A stretch of DNA of 64,000 nt from Adiantum capillus-veneris (taxonomy: Eukaryota > Streptophyta > Polypodiopsida > Polypodiales > Pteridaceae): the NCBI GenBank assembly GCA_014529385.2, contig CM043958.1:144847734-144911733 (forward strand), in the 5' to 3' direction. Numbering within the stretch: position 1 is the stretch's first letter; every line of letters starts with the position of its first letter. The translations under genes and the position numbers were made by a program. Shown here piece after piece: positions 23,643 through 36,176 of the stretch. Under the pieces are notes generated by a model. The model saw only the letters and a program-made list of their open reading frames with translations, did no database searches and was not told where the DNA came from.

Positions 23643-26361
23643 CTATGCTAAAGCAAAAGCATCGAGGTAAAGTTTCACAATCTGAGGAGTATGTGCTAGG
23701 TCCTCCTCCTCCATCCACTTCGCATCCAATGCAGGATAGTTCTTGAACTTAACCAAGAACCGCCTTCGGACTTTACCTTTATTCTTTGTATCCTTATGTA
23801 CCAAAATCTGTTCAGGAACAAGGATCTCATCGTTTTCTTTCACTTCGGGTTGCTCATCAAGCTCCCCATCATCAGGCACATCACCTTTAAAAGGTTTCAA
23901 GAGACTCACATGAAATGCATTGTGAATCCTCTAAGTATCTGGCAGTTTCATTCGGAAGGAGGCATCATTTATCTTTTCAGTGATTTGGAAAGGTCCGCAG
24001 TATCGCATACTAAGCTTTGGAAAAAGCCTCTCCTTTTTTTTTTCTTTCTGAGGCGTGCCTTCTCAAAACGTAAGAGCACCCAATCATCCTCCTTCAATTT
24101 CAAGTCGAGACCGATGGAGATCCGCTGCCTTTTTCTCTCGTCCTTGAGACTTCTGCAAAGTCTCGCGAACCTTGGTAAAAGCCGTTCTAAGTCTGGCGTA
24201 TATTCATCCGCTTCAAAAATCTTATCTTTCGTGCTTAGGAAGGGTGGAACCTTCGCAGCACCTTCAACAATCTCAAATGGCGCCTTCCCTGTCGAAGAGT
24301 GTATCATGTTATTGTAGGCAAATTCCACCAAAGGTAGGTACTTTTCCCATTGAGTCTTCTGATATGAGATGTAAGACTTCAATAAATCTAGAACCACTGA
24401 ATTCGCAATCTCAGATTGCCCATCAGTCTGCGGGTGGAACGATGATGAGAACTGTAACCGCATGCCAATGTTCTCCCAAAGCCTTCCAAAACAAACTCGT
24501 AAATCTGGGGTCTCTGTCGGAGACAATCGTCTCAGGCATGCCATGTAATTTGAAGATCTGGGCCACAAACAGTCTCGCTAAGTGATCCGGCTTGATTGTT
24601 TTCTTCACTGGAATGAAATGAGCTTGTTTGCTTTGTGTTCTCGGGAGATAAAAAATGACCATTGCAATACTTTCCCAGGGGCGGGTGGGTATGGGTAAAG
24701 GTTGTAACAATCCGTGTGTCTTATGCCTGTCAAACTTGACCTTTTGGCATACTAAGCAACTGCGCACAAACTCTTCCACATCCTTTTTGAGTCTCGGCCA
24801 AAAGAAGTATCTCTCTACTCCTTTCATGGTGGTAGCAATGCTGCGGTGACCCATAAAAGGTGGACAGTGGCATTCAGTCATAACCTTTTCCCTCAACGGT
24901 TGTGTAACGCACAACATTGTTTTTCTCATCAAGTAGTCTTCCCGAATGGAGTATCCTGCTACTGTCTCCCCGTCCCGTATCCGTGTGAAAATATTTGCAA
25001 AATCTGTATATGTGGCATACTGATCGACCATACCCTCGAAGCTCCTATGATGTATCGCGGAAATAGCCAGAACCAACGGCTTCCGAGACAAAGCGTCTGC
25101 CACCACATTCTTTTGTCCCTGCACATGGACACTCTGGAAGTGAAACTGTGACAAGAGGTTTGTCCACCGCATCTGCTTTTTTCGAAAGCTGCTTCTACGA
25201 CAAGCAGTAACGCAAACTCTGATGGTTTGTAAAGACAATAAAATCCGCTCCGAGTAGGTAATGCTACCACTGAGTAAGAGCATGGATAACCGCCAATAGC
25301 TCTTTCTCATAAATTTGTGCTGTCATCTCTGGCCTTGAGAACAATCGGCTCTCGTAAGCAATGACATGGCCTTCTTGCATTAAGACCGCACCCGCACCCA
25401 GACTACGACCACAAGCATCACAATATACTTCAAATGATTTTTGCAGGTCCAGCAAAGTCAAAACTGGTCCCGTAGTCAATTTCTCTTTCAATGTCTGAAA
25501 GACGGTCGCCTCTATGGATCCCCACGAGAAAGAGACTCCTTTCTGTGTCAAGATATGCAAAGGGGAAGCAACCTGTGCAAACTTTTGAATGAACCGCCTG
25601 TAGTACGAACACAGTCCCAAGAAGCTTCCAACTTCATGGACATTCTTCAAATCAGGCCAATCACGTATAGTTTCTATCTTGGCCGGATCCATTTGCACTC
25701 TTGCTGCTGAGACAATGTGTCTCAAAAAGTGTATCTTTGGTAGGAAAAATTCACTTTTCTTTGCATTAATCACTAACTTGTGATCTCGTAATGCCTGAAA
25801 GACCTGAAGCAGATGATCTCTGTGTTTTGCCTCATTCTTGGAGAAAACAATGATGTCGTCAAAGAAAGTGCCAACAAATAGCCTGTACTCTCGAAAAATC
25901 CTGTCCATTATCCGGTTAAATGTTGCAGGAGCATTGGTTAAGCCAAAAGGCATCACCAAAAACTCAAATAACTCAAAAGTTGTTCGGAAAGTTGTCTTGT
26001 AGACGTCTCCCCACGCGATTCTGATATGATGATATCCACTCTTCAGATCAATCCTGCTAAAGCACAAGGATCCTTGTAATTTGTCGAGTATATCATCGAT
26101 CCTAGGAATCGGAAATCTGTCCTTGATGGTGATTTTGTTGAGAGCTCTAAAATCGATGCACATTCTCCAAGATCTGTCTTTCTTCAAAACCAATAACATT
26201 GGAGAGCAATACGGTGAAGTACTAGGCTGGACAAGACCCTTTTCCAAGAGGTCTTTCACTTGGTTCATAATCTCTTCATTCAGTGCTCGGCTCACACGGT
26301 AAGGTGGTTGTAATAACAGACTTGGACACTCCAAGTCAAGAATCAACCGCGACAGCACCAA
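23643..26361 (-). pseudogene. Element A pol: RT, RNase H, integrase, chromodomain
   Basis: From right to left on the minus strand. Reverse transcriptase occupies 26308-25700, with WRMCIDFRALN, FSRIDLKSGYHHIRI, PFGLTNAPATFNR and the FFDDIIVFS catalytic motif. RNase H follows to about 25250 (VYCDACGRSLGA and YEKELLAVIHAL). Integrase follows, with a HHCC zinc region (H..SI...... CLVCQ near 24800), VSDRDPRF and HPQTDGQSE; the last lies in a shifted frame at 24568-23969. The chromodomain is at 23909-23643 (RRRFLVKFKNYPALDAKW). At least three frame breaks (near 25290, 24450 and 23960) inactivate it. The last codons at 26361-26309 are LTR sequence of B, not A. The reverse transcriptase continues at 32819 beyond B. 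Confidence 0.9.
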
Positions 26362-26864
26362 ATAACCACTTCAAAAAAATTCACATCACAAGAGATTTGC
26401 ACTGGCTCGGCGGAGTTCCGGGCCTAGAGATATTGGCCCCAAAGACTGGCGCCCCTTTAGGTATTTCTTTTTGTATTAATCAATCATCAAAGTACAAGAG
26501 AGCGGTTAGGGTTTCACTCTCAGACTCTACGTCCAGATGCCCTGAGAAGTGAAGCCCTCACCACTTATTTAAAGATACAAGGGAATGCCCAAAAGCAGAG
26601 CCCCAAAAGCTTTTAAAATAAAAAGCATCAGTTCTCTCTCTCTCTTAGAGAGTCTTTTCTCTTTTTTTATATATAAAAAAAAAAATTCGCGTCGCTCATC
26701 ATTTTTCCGAAAAAAAATTATATATATATATATATATATATATTTTCAGCCTCCGCGATTTTCGAAAATTAGGGTTTTTGGCAGAAATTAGGGTTTGTAG
26801 GAATTTTAGGGTTTCTAGCAAAAATTAGGGTTTCTGCTGTCGGGCACGTCATCACTTTGTGACA
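26309..26864 (-). repeat. 3' LTR of element B
   Basis: It begins TGTAATAACAGAC (a 3-base expansion of TGTAACAGAC) and ends CATCACTTTGTGACA. It contains an (AT)n run at 26718-26743 and AGGGTT words. It is followed by a polypurine tract on the minus strand. Confidence 0.9.
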
Positions 26865-27467
26865 TACCTCCCTCTTGAAAGCATGTAATGACCGCGATTG
26901 CGCCTGCAAAACCGACAAAAGCCATAAACCGTCTTAGCAGACACTGACTGTTAGTACCTCCGTACTAGAAACACACATCTAGGACATGTACAAAATCGAA
27001 AGTCACATCACACGACATCACAGGACATCACCAGACATCACAGGACATCACATGACATTCAACATTCATTCGGATCTTAGACCATGATTTATCGGCAATG
27101 TAGCTAGCAATCACATCTAGGTCCAATCGGGACCTCATCGATGTCCGATTGACTAACCCCTATTGCAACCATGTCTATTCGAGATCAATCAGACCAAAAT
27201 GCTGCAGTCATTTCGGCTATCAGTTCCTGCACTCACAAAAAGTCAAGAACAAATCAGTATCATTATTAGGAATTCCATTTCATAAAGTCATCTAGCAGAA
27301 TACTGTCAGCTATCAGTATCCCTGAAGCTCAAAGAGACATCAGTGACTTTAGTATCAAAATCGAGGCATCTGTTGACAAAGGAGTGGAGTAACTCCCCTC
27401 TTGTGCATCCCACTGCACCAGATCTCCGGCCAAGCTGAATTCTGGGTTCTGTTTGGAGTAGACTATG

Positions 27468-30110
27468 CTAAACCAAAGCATCGAGGTAAAGTTTCACAAT
27501 CCGAGGAGTATCTCCTAGGTCCTCCTCCTCCATCCACTTCGCATCAAATGCAGGAAAGTTCTTGAATTTAACCAAGAACCGCCTTTGGACTTTACCTTTC
27601 TTCGTATCCGTATGTGCCAAAATCTGTTCAAGAACAAGGATCTCCTTGTTTTCTTCCACTTCGAGTTGCTCATCAGGCTCCCCATCATTAGGCACATCAC
27701 CCTTAATAGGGTTCAAGAGACTCACATGCAATGCATTGTGAATCCTCCAAGTATCTAGCAGTTTCAATCGGAAGGAGACATCATTTATCTTGTCAGTGAT
27801 CTGGAAAGGTCCATAGTATCGCATACTAAGCTTTGGAAAAAAAGCCTCTCCTTTCCCTTTTTCTTTCGTAGGCGTGCCTTCTCAAAACGTAAGGGCACCC
27901 AATCATCCTCCTTCAATTTCAAGTCGCGACGATGGCGATCCGCTTCCTTTTTCTGTCATTCTTGAGACTCCTGCAAAGTCTCGCGAACCTTGGCAAAAGC
28001 CATATCCAAATCTTGTGAATATTCATCCGCTTCAAATATCTAATCTTTCGTGCTTAGGAAGGATGGAACCTTCGCAGCACTTTCAACAATCTCACATGGC
28101 GTCTTCCCCGTCGAAGAGTGTATCGTGTTATTGTAGGCAAATTCCACCAAAGGTAAGTTCTTTTCCCATTGAGTCTTCTGATCCGAGATACAAGACTTCA
28201 ATAAATCTAAAACCACTGAATTGGCAATCTCAGATTGCCCGTCAGTCTGCAAGTGGAACGATGACGAGAACTGCAACCGCGTGCCAATGTTCTCCCAAAT
28301 TGCCTTCCAAAACAAACTCATAAATTTGGGGTCTCTGTCTGAGACAATCGTCTCAGACGTGCCATGTAATCGGAAAATCATCGTGATCATTCTGTGTTCT
28401 CGGGAGATCAAAAATGAAATCCATTTCAATACTTTTCCAAGGGTGGGTGGGTATGGGTAAAGGCTTTAACAATCCCTGTGCCTTATTCCTGTCAAAATTG
28501 ACCTTCTAGCATACTAAGCAACTGCGCACAAACTCTCCCACATCCTTTTTGAGTCTCAGCCAAAAAAAAGTATCTCTCTACCCCCTTCATGGTGATAGCA
28601 ATGCCGCGGTGACTCGTAAAAGGTGGACAGTGGCATTCAGTCCATAACCTTTTCCCTCAACGGTTGTGTAACGCACAACATAGTCTTTCTCATCAAGTAG
28701 CCTTCCCGAAGGAAGTATCGAGCTACTGTCTCCCCATCTCGTATCCGTGTGAAAAATATCTGCAAAATCTGTATCTGTGGCATACCGATCGACCATATCC
28801 TCGAAGCTCCTATGATGTATCGTGGAAATAGCCGGAACCAACGGTTTCCGAGACAAAGCATCTGCCACCACATTCTTCTGTCCCTGTACATGGACAATCT
28901 GGAAGTGAAACTGTGACAAGATGTTCGCCCACCGCATTTGCTTTTCCGAAAGCTGCTTCTGTGACAAGAAGTAACGCAAACTCTAATGGTCTGTAAAGAC
29001 AGTAAAATCCGCTCCGAGTAGGTAGTGCCGCCAATGAGTAAGATCATGGATCACTGCCGAAAGCTCTTTCTCATATATCTGTGTTGTCATCTCCGGCCTA
29101 GAGAACAATCGGCTCTCGTAAGCAATGACATGGCCTTCTTGCATCAAGACCGCACCCAGACTACGACCACAAGCATCACAAAATACTTCAAATGACTTCT
29201 GCAAGTCCGCAAAGTCAAATCTGGTCCTGTAGTCAATTTCTCTTTCAATGTCCGAAAGGTAGTCACCTCTGTGGGTCCCCACGAAAAAGGTACTCCTTTC
29301 TGTGTCAAGGTATGCAAAGGGGAAGCAACCTCTGCAAACTTTCGTATGAACCGCCTGTAGTACGAACACAGTCCCAAGAAGCTTCTAACTTCATGGACAT
29401 TCCTCAAATCGGGCCAATCACGGATAGTCTCTATCTTGGCCGGGTCCATTTGCACTCCTGCTGCTGACACAATGCGTCCCAAAAAGTGCACTTTTCTTTG
29501 CATTAATCACTAACGTGTGATCTCGTAATGCTTGAAAGACTTGAAGCAGATGATCTCTGTGTTCTACCTCATTCTTGGAGAAAACAATGATGTCGTCAAA
29601 GAAAGTGCCAACAAATAGCCTGTACTCTCGAAAAATCCTGTCCATCATCCGGTTAAATGTCGCAGGAGCATTGGTTAAGCCAAAAGGCATCACCAAAAAC
29701 TCAAATAACCCAAAAGTCGTCCGAAAAGCTGTCTTGTAGACATCTCTCGGCGCTATCTTGATCTGATGATATCCACTCTTCAAGTCAATCCTGCTAAAGC
29801 ACGAGGATCCCTGTAACCCGTCGAGTATATCATCGATCGTAGGAATCGAAAATCTGTTCTTGATGGTGATTTCGTTGAGAGTGCTATAATCGATGCACAT
29901 TCTCCAAGATCCGTCTTTCTTCAAAACCAACAACACTGGAGAGCAATACGGTGAAGTACTAGGTTGGACAAGACCCTTTTCCAAGAGGTCTTTCACTTGG
30001 TTCATAATCTCTTCATTCTGTGCTCGGCTCACACGGTAGGGTGGCCGGTTTGGTGACGTGCTTCCAGGTATCAGATCAATGGTATGATCTTCAGGCCCTC
30101 TGAAAAGCAA
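27468..30110 (-). pseudogene. Element B pol
   Basis: Minus-strand order. Reverse transcriptase at 30110-29418: QPSTSPYCSPVLLVLKKD, FSRIDLKSGYHQIKI, FFDDIIVFS. RNase H follows at 29369-28983: CDACGRSLGAVL, YEKELSAVIHDL and a terminal TDH. Integrase is at 28979-28040, with FHLQTDGQSEIANSV and VSDRDPKF preserved but the zinc region broken. The chromodomain is at 27824-27468 (RRFLVKFKNFPAFDAKW then EEEDLGDTPRIV). Frameshifts lie near 29500, 29000, 28650, 28430 and 28040. The close match to element A, including the untranslated 3' region 26880-27460, shows they are one family. Confidence 0.9.
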
Positions 30111-30526
30111 TCGGCATGAGTGTGGAGAAAAATCTTGGCGTTCTTTAGATCAGGTCAAAACATATTCAACCTTTATCCATCGTTCAGTTCTCTCCCAAAA
30201 GAATGAGTAAGAAACTGAAGTTCATCAAGTACAATCTTTAAGCCCTTCATTTATCAAAGTCGCTTTCTCGGCCCGGTAGTCAACCACGGCGTAGTTCTTG
30301 TGGTACCAAGGGATCCTGAGTAGAACATTACTCGCGTGCCCTGAACATCCCTGTCATTGCAAACAAAGTTTGCCAATGCTCGGTGTAATGGCAACATCCC
30401 ATCCGGGTGCCAATTGAACTACCTTCGCCTGTGGCGTCAGTCTGTCGGGCGTAATTCCAAATCGAGCCGCCAATTCCAAGTGAAAAGAAGTTGGCCTTGG
30501 CTCCTTCAAAAGAGCTTCCTGATCCT

Positions 30527-32190
30527 TCACTTTGCCCCAAACGAGGCAAAGTTTGTACTTTCATTCATTAGATTCGGTACAGGTCCCACGCCATGTGGTA
30601 CCAGTTTTGCTTTTCTATCTGCCTTTTCTGCCACATTCCTCAGCTGCTCTTGAACTCTCAGGCCTGTCGTCGTCTTTATCATTCTGTTCTTTTCGTGCCT
30701 TTTTAGGGCACTTCGCGGAGATATGTCCATGTTCCCCGCATCCAAAGCACTTCCCCTCTCTGATGAAGCGAGCTCTCTCCTCAGGAGTAAGCTTGGGTCG
30801 TGCATCCTTTTTCTCTGGGTTGCTCTTTTTCTTTCTACTTTCATTCCCAAAAGTTTGTTCGGCTCGTTGTGTCATGGCCTTATCTGTGGGGTAGGTCAAA
30901 CTGCCAGAGTGAATGGCAAAGCCCCGCTTTGCATGACTCATCAACTCCTAAATAGAAGCTGACTTCTATTCCAAGCAGTGATCTCGGATCTCTGTAGGTA
31001 GACCCAAGGTAAACCGCTCAATCTGTTCTCTGAACGAGATCTTCTTGAATGAAGAGGCGGGTAGAAAAGAGTTCCAAAATCTTTCACTGTAAGAATTCAC
31101 TGTATCGCTCTTGGTCATCCGGAGATGGTTCCAAGCAGCTCGTATATCTCGCTCAAACTCTTGAGTCAACCAAGAAGAAATAAAAAGCCTCTTGAATTTC
31201 AGCCATGTAACTCGCACAGTCTTGCTTAATAGAAGCGTGGACCACCAAGTGCGAGCATTCCCCTTAAAATAAGAGGCAGCTCTCCGAATCTTGGAGTGCT
31301 CTGAATACCGCCCTCCCGCGAAAGCGATGTCAAACTGCTGTATAAAAGACAAAGCCTTCGAAGCATCTGAGTATCCTGAAAAAGTATCAAACTTGATCGA
31401 GTGGCCACCTCCCTTAAACTCTCGGACTTTCTTGCTTTTATCTTCGAGAAAGTCATATTGGTTGGCTTTGTAAAAATTCTTCTTGTTCGCATAAAAGTTT
31501 TCGTTGTCAGAGTCTGAATTGTCCGTAGACGAGTCCTCTGTAGAAGTGTTACTTACTAGGCAAGACTTAGACTTCCTTGCCTTTTTCTTGCCCTTTCCGA
31601 AGCGTTGTTTCATGCTTCGCTTTTTTGCTTTTCCTGTCTTCTTCGCTCGAGTCTGAAGAGCTAGAAGAACTGTCAGAAAAAGAAGAAGAAGAAGAAGAAC
31701 TGGGTAGGCCTTCAAACTTGACGCGCTTCTTCAGTTTGTTTGCCTTGTCGAATGTCGACCGACGACCCAAATATCCCGGGAATTCAGTGTCTTTCCTCTG
31801 CTTTTTGTTGTGCTTTTTGCCTTTCTTTTGCACGTCAAAAAGCTGAGCAATCCGTGCATCAACCACGTTCTCCAGTTCCTTCTCCGTATATTTCTTGGAG
31901 GCAGAAGGTTTCTTGAGAGCAGGTTTCGGGAGTGGTGTTGTGGTTCTTTGCCACTCCATCTGTACCTCTTCCAAAGAGGTCTGGTTCATATATTTTTCCA
32001 TCTTCGGGTCCTTGGCAAAATTGAGCATCATCTTTGTTGCATCACCAATCAATTGACGATGCTCCATCTCTTACTGCTCCGCCTGAGTAGGCCTAGGCGG
32101 GCCATACTCCGTGCCGGAGTCTTCGTTGTGATCCATGCCCACATCTCCAGATGCAGAGGGAGTCGACTGATCACTGCTTGAAGCCATAGG
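30527..32190 (-). pseudogene. Element B gag
   Basis: It starts at MASSSDQSTPSASGDVGM (near 32186) just left of the primer site. Then come a helical region (RQLIGDATKMMLNFA), a Lys/Arg and Ser/Asp-rich segment, and a retrotransposon gag core (31500-30966: TFSGYSDASKALSFIQQFD, ARTWW, LTQEFERDIRAAW). A CCHC zinc knuckle CFGCGEHGHISAKC follows near 30750. Breaks occur near 32070 (in-frame stop), 31600 (frameshift) and 30960 (stop). The protein would form the capsid and bind the element RNA. A protease-like region between 30560 and 30110 is out of frame and its catalytic motif is not visible. Confidence 0.85.
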
Positions 32191-32262
32191 TGCCGCGGAA
32201 AAAAGAAAAATTCGGGGATCGGATTTCCCGTAGAAGAGAAATTGGCCGTGCTCTGATACCAC

Positions 32263-32818
32263 TGTAACAGACTTGGACACTCCAAGTCAAGAATCAACCG
32301 CGACAGCACCAAATAACCACTTCAAAACAATTCACAGATCACAATAGATTTGCTCTGGCTCGACGGAGTTCCGTGCCTAGAGATATTGGCCCCAAAGACT
32401 GGCGTCCCTTTCGGTATTTCTTTTTGTATTAATCAATCATCAAAGTACAAGAGAGCGGTTAGGGTTTCACTCTCAGACTCTGCGTCCAGATGCCCTGAGA
32501 AGTGTAGCCCTCACCACTTATTTAAAGATACAAGGGATGCCCAAAAGCAGAGCCCCAAAAGCTTTTAAAATAAAAAGCATCAGTTCTCTCTTTCTCTTAG
32601 AGAGTCTTTTCTCTTTTTTTATAAAAAAAAAAAAATTTCGCGTCTCATCATTTTTCCGAAAAAATAAATAAATAAAAATAAATAAATAAATATATATTTT
32701 CAGCCGCTGCGATTTCCGGAAATTAGGGTTTTTGGAAGAAATTAGGATTTGCAAGAATTTTAGGGTTTTTGGCAGAAATTAGGGTTTTTGCTATCCGCCA
32801 CGTCATCACTTTGTGACA
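32263..32818 (-). repeat. 5' LTR of element B
   Basis: It begins TGTAACAGACTTGG one base after the primer-binding site and ends CTTTGTGACA. It differs from the 3' LTR by scattered substitutions and by AAATA repeats where the other has (AT)n. Confidence 0.92.
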
Positions 32819-34990
32819 GTGGCCGGTTCGGTGGTGTGCTTCCAGGTATCAGATCAATGGTATGATCTTCAGGCCCTCTAAAAAGAAATCGGCATGAGTG
32901 TGAAGAAAAATCTTAGCGTTCTTTTGTTCAGGTCAAAACATATTCGACGTTTATCCATCGTTCAATTCTCTCCCAAAAGAATGAGTAAAGAAACTGAAGT
33001 TTATCAAGTACAATCTTTGAGCCCTTCATTTATCAAAGTCGCTTTCTCGGCCCGGTAGTCAACCACGGCGTAGTTCTTGTGGTACCAAGGGATTCCGAGT
33101 AGAACGTCACTCGCGTGCCCTGAACACCCCTGTCATTGCAAACGAAGTTTGCCAATGTTCGGTGTAATGGCAACATCTCGTATCCGGGTGCCAGTTGAAC
33201 TACCTCCGCCTGTGGCGTCAGTCTATTGGGCGTGATTCCAAATCGAGCCGCCAATTTCAAGTGAAAAAAAGTTGGCCTTGGCTCCTTCAAAAGAGCTTCC
33301 TGATCCTTCACTTTGTCCTAAAAGCGGTAAAGTTTGTACTTTCATTCATTTGATTCGGTGCAAGTCCCACGCCATGTGGTACCAGTTTTGCTTTTTATCT
33401 GCCTTTTCGTCCACGTTTCTCAGCTGCTCTCGAACTCTCAGGCTTGTCGTCGTCCTTATCATTCTGTCCTTTCGGTGCCTTTTTAAGGCACTTCACGGAG
33501 ATATGTCCATGTTCCGCTCATCCAAAGCACTTCCCCTCCCTGATGAAGCGAGCTCGCTCCTGAGGAGTAAGCTTGGGTCGTGCATCCTTCTTCTCTGGGT
33601 TGCTCTTTCTCTTTCTACTTTCATTCCTAGAAGTCTGTTCGGCTTGTTGTGTCATGGCCTCATCGGTGGGGTAGGTCAGACTGCCAGAGTGAATGGCAAA
33701 GCCCCGCCTCGCATGACTTATCAACTCTTGAATAGAAGCCGACTTCTGTTCCGAGCAGTGATCTCGGATCTCTATAGGTAGACCCAAGGTGAACCACTCA
33801 AACTGTTCTCTGAACGAGATCTTCTTGAATGAAGAGGCGGGTAGAAAAGAGCTCCAGAATCTCTCACAGTAAGCATTCAGTGTATCTCTCTTGGTCATCC
33901 GAAGATGGTTCCAAGCAGCTCGTATATCGCGTTCATATTCTTGCGTCAATCAAGAAGAAATGAAAAGCTTCTTAAATTTCAGTCATTTAACTGGCGCTGT
34001 CTTGTTTAAAAGAAGCGTGGACCACCAAGTTCGAGCATTCCCTTTAAAGTAAGAGGTAGCTCTCCGAATCTTGGAGTGCTCTGAGTAGCGTCCTCCCGCG
34101 AAAGCGATGTCAAACTGCTGTATAAAAGACAAAGCCTTCGAAGCAGCTGAGTATCCTGAAAAAGTGTCAAATTTGATCGATTGTCCACCTTCCTTAAACT
34201 CTCGGACTTTCTTGCTTTATCTTCCAGAAAGTCATACTGGTTGGCTTATTAAAAATTCTTCTTGTTCGCATAAAATTTTCCGTCATTGGAGTCTGAACTG
34301 TCTGTAGACGAGTCCTCTGTAGAACTGTCAGTCAACTGGGCGAGATTTAGACTTCTTTGTCTGTTTCTTACCCGTTTCGAAGCGTTGTTTCTTGCTTCGC
34401 TTTTTACCTTTTCTGTCTTCTTTGCTCGAATCTGAAGAGCTAGAAGAACTGTCAGAAGAAGAACTAGGAACTCCTTCAAATCGAACACGCTTCTTCTGTT
34501 TCTTTGCTTTGTCAAATGTCAACTGATGACCAAAATAACCCGGAAAGTCAGTGCCTTTTTTCTGCTTTTTGCCGTGCTTTTGCGCGTCAAAAAGCTGAGC
34601 AATCCGTGCATGAACCACCTCTTCTAGTTCCTTCTCTGAATATTGCTTGTGATCAGAAGGTTTCTTTGAGAGCGGGTTTTGGGGGTGGTGTAGTGGTTTT
34701 CTGCTACTGCGCATGCACTTCCTGAAAAGAAGTGTCGCTCATATATTTTGCAAACTTTGGGTTCTTCGCAAAACTGAGCATCGTCTTCGTTGCATCGCCG
34801 ATCAATTGACGACGCTTCATCTCTCTTTGCTTTGCTTGAGTAGGCTGAGGTGGGCCATACTCTCTGCCGGAATCTTCGTTGTGATCCCTGCCCGCATCTC
34901 CGGATGCAGAGGGAGTTGACTGATCCTTGCGTGAAGCCGTAGGTGTCGCGGGAAAAAAAATTGGGGATCGGATTTCCCGTAGAAGAGAAA
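32819..34990 (-). pseudogene. Element A gag and protease region
   Basis: This is the upstream half of A, separated from its pol by element B. From right to left: gag N-terminus (34940-34330, with YGPPQPTQA, a Ser/Asp-rich stretch and a basic stretch); gag core (34190-33518, with WNHLRMTKRD, FTLGLPIEIRDHC and GKCFG, the first half of the zinc knuckle); and a linker/protease region (33311-33033), where no D[ST]G motif could be seen. Several frame changes and a stop near 33950 break it. Confidence 0.8.
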
Positions 34991-35011
34991 TCGGCCGTGC
35001 TATGATACCAC

Positions 35012-35387
35012 TGTAACAGACTTGGACACTCCAAGTCAAGAATCAATCACGACAGCACCAAATAACCACTTCAAAATAATTCACAGATCACAATAGATTT
35101 GCACTGGCCCGGGCGGAGTTCCGTGCCTAGAGATATTGGCCCCAAAGACTGGCGTCCCTTTCGGTATTTCTTTATGTATTAATCAATGATCAAAGTACAA
35201 GAGAGCGGTTAGGGTTTCACTCTCAGACTCTGCGTCCAGATGCTCTGCAGAGTGAGCCCTAAACCACTTATTTAAAGTTTACAAGGGATGCCCAAAAGCA
35301 GAGCCCCAAAAGCTACCAAAATAAAAGCAAAGTGTTCTCTCTCTATCTCACACAAACTCTTTTGAGTTTTTATAAAATAAAGCAATC

Positions 35388-35444
<57 letters not shown>

Positions 35445-35675
35445 TCCTTGCCCATGTGTAGAGAAAAAGCAACAAACTGCCGTCGTTGGAAGGCTGAAAA
35501 AGCGCCGAAAAATCCGGAAATCCGTACTATTGCTCGTAGCATTTTTGCCGCCAGTTTTAGGGTTTCAGCCAGTAGTTAGGGTTAGGGTTTCCAGAAATTA
35601 GGGTTTCTGGCAGAAATTAGGGTTTGCAGGTTTTAAGGTTTTTGCTATCGTTAGCCACGTCATCACTTTGTGACA
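35012..35675 (-). repeat. 5' LTR of element A
   Basis: Co-linear with 22413-23054, but with its TC tract expanded to about 52 bp (35391-35442). It ends CATCACTTTGTGACA. Confidence 0.9.
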
Positions 35676-35679
35676 GCAC

Positions 35680-36133
35680 GTCACAAACTGATGACGTGGT
35701 ATGACCACCCGCGGGTTGGCAGCAGACAGTACGAAAATTCTGGAATTTGCACGGCATGTTGACGTGGTAGACAGTACGGATTTCCGCGTTTTGCATTGAC
35801 AACTGCTAACGTGGCAGGTTGTACGAAAATCCCGCTTTTCACGTTGACAGGTTGACTTGGCAGAACTGTATGGAAAGTTCCGCTTTTTCGTTGTTGATTT
35901 TTATTTCATGCTTTTGAGATCACTTGCTTTTGGGGCTTTGCTTTTAGCATCCCTTGTAATGTTTATAAGTGACCCAAGGGGGTTCACTCTGCAGAGCATC
36001 TGGATGCAGAGTTTGAGAGCGAGCACTCGTTGGAGTTGTACTTTGCTCAAAGATTAATATAAAAAGAAATACCAAAAGGGGTGCCAGTCTTTGGGGCCAA
36101 TACCTCTGGGCACCGAACTCTGCCGGGCCATGT

Positions 36134-36176
<43 letters not shown>

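Larger units (their letters stand above)
26309..32818 (-). mobile_element. Full-length Ty3/gypsy chromovirus B (minus), nested in A
   Basis: Two 556 bp LTRs (26309-26864 and 32263-32818) enclose a complete gag-pol order on the minus strand. The primer-binding site is perfect (32250-32261), and a polypurine tract sits at about 26865-26876. The flanks are GTGGT on the left (26304-26308) and GTGGC on the right (32819-32823), a 5 bp duplication with one transition. The sequence on the right resumes element A exactly where the left side stops. The element is 6510 bp. The ORFs are frameshifted, so it is no longer autonomous. It must be younger than A. Confidence 0.92.
22413..35675 (-). mobile_element. 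Full-length Ty3/gypsy chromovirus A (minus), split by B
   Basis: The 3' LTR is at 22413-23054 and the 5' LTR at 35012-35675. A polypurine tract abuts the 3' LTR (about 23055-23066, minus AAGAGGGGGGTA) and a primer site (34999-35010, one mismatch to the tRNA-iMet type) abuts the 5' LTR. The flanks are GTACG and GCACG, a 5 bp target duplication with one transition. The interior runs, on the minus strand, gag, protease region, reverse transcriptase, RNase H, integrase, chromodomain. Element B is inserted at the start of the reverse transcriptase. Without B it is about 6.75 kb. Stops and frameshifts make it non-autonomous now. Confidence 0.9.

Noticed and set aside
25840-25900. FFDD instead of YxDD in the chromovirus reverse transcriptases as a defect
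   Set aside because: A, B and E all have it, and FFDD is an accepted variant in plant Ty3/gypsy lineages, so it is a family trait.
32250-32261. GCTCTGATACCA words as tRNA genes
   Set aside because: These are 12-base primer-binding sites complementary to the tRNA-iMet 3' end. No cloverleaf sequence surrounds them here or at 12413, 34999, 36266 or 50637.
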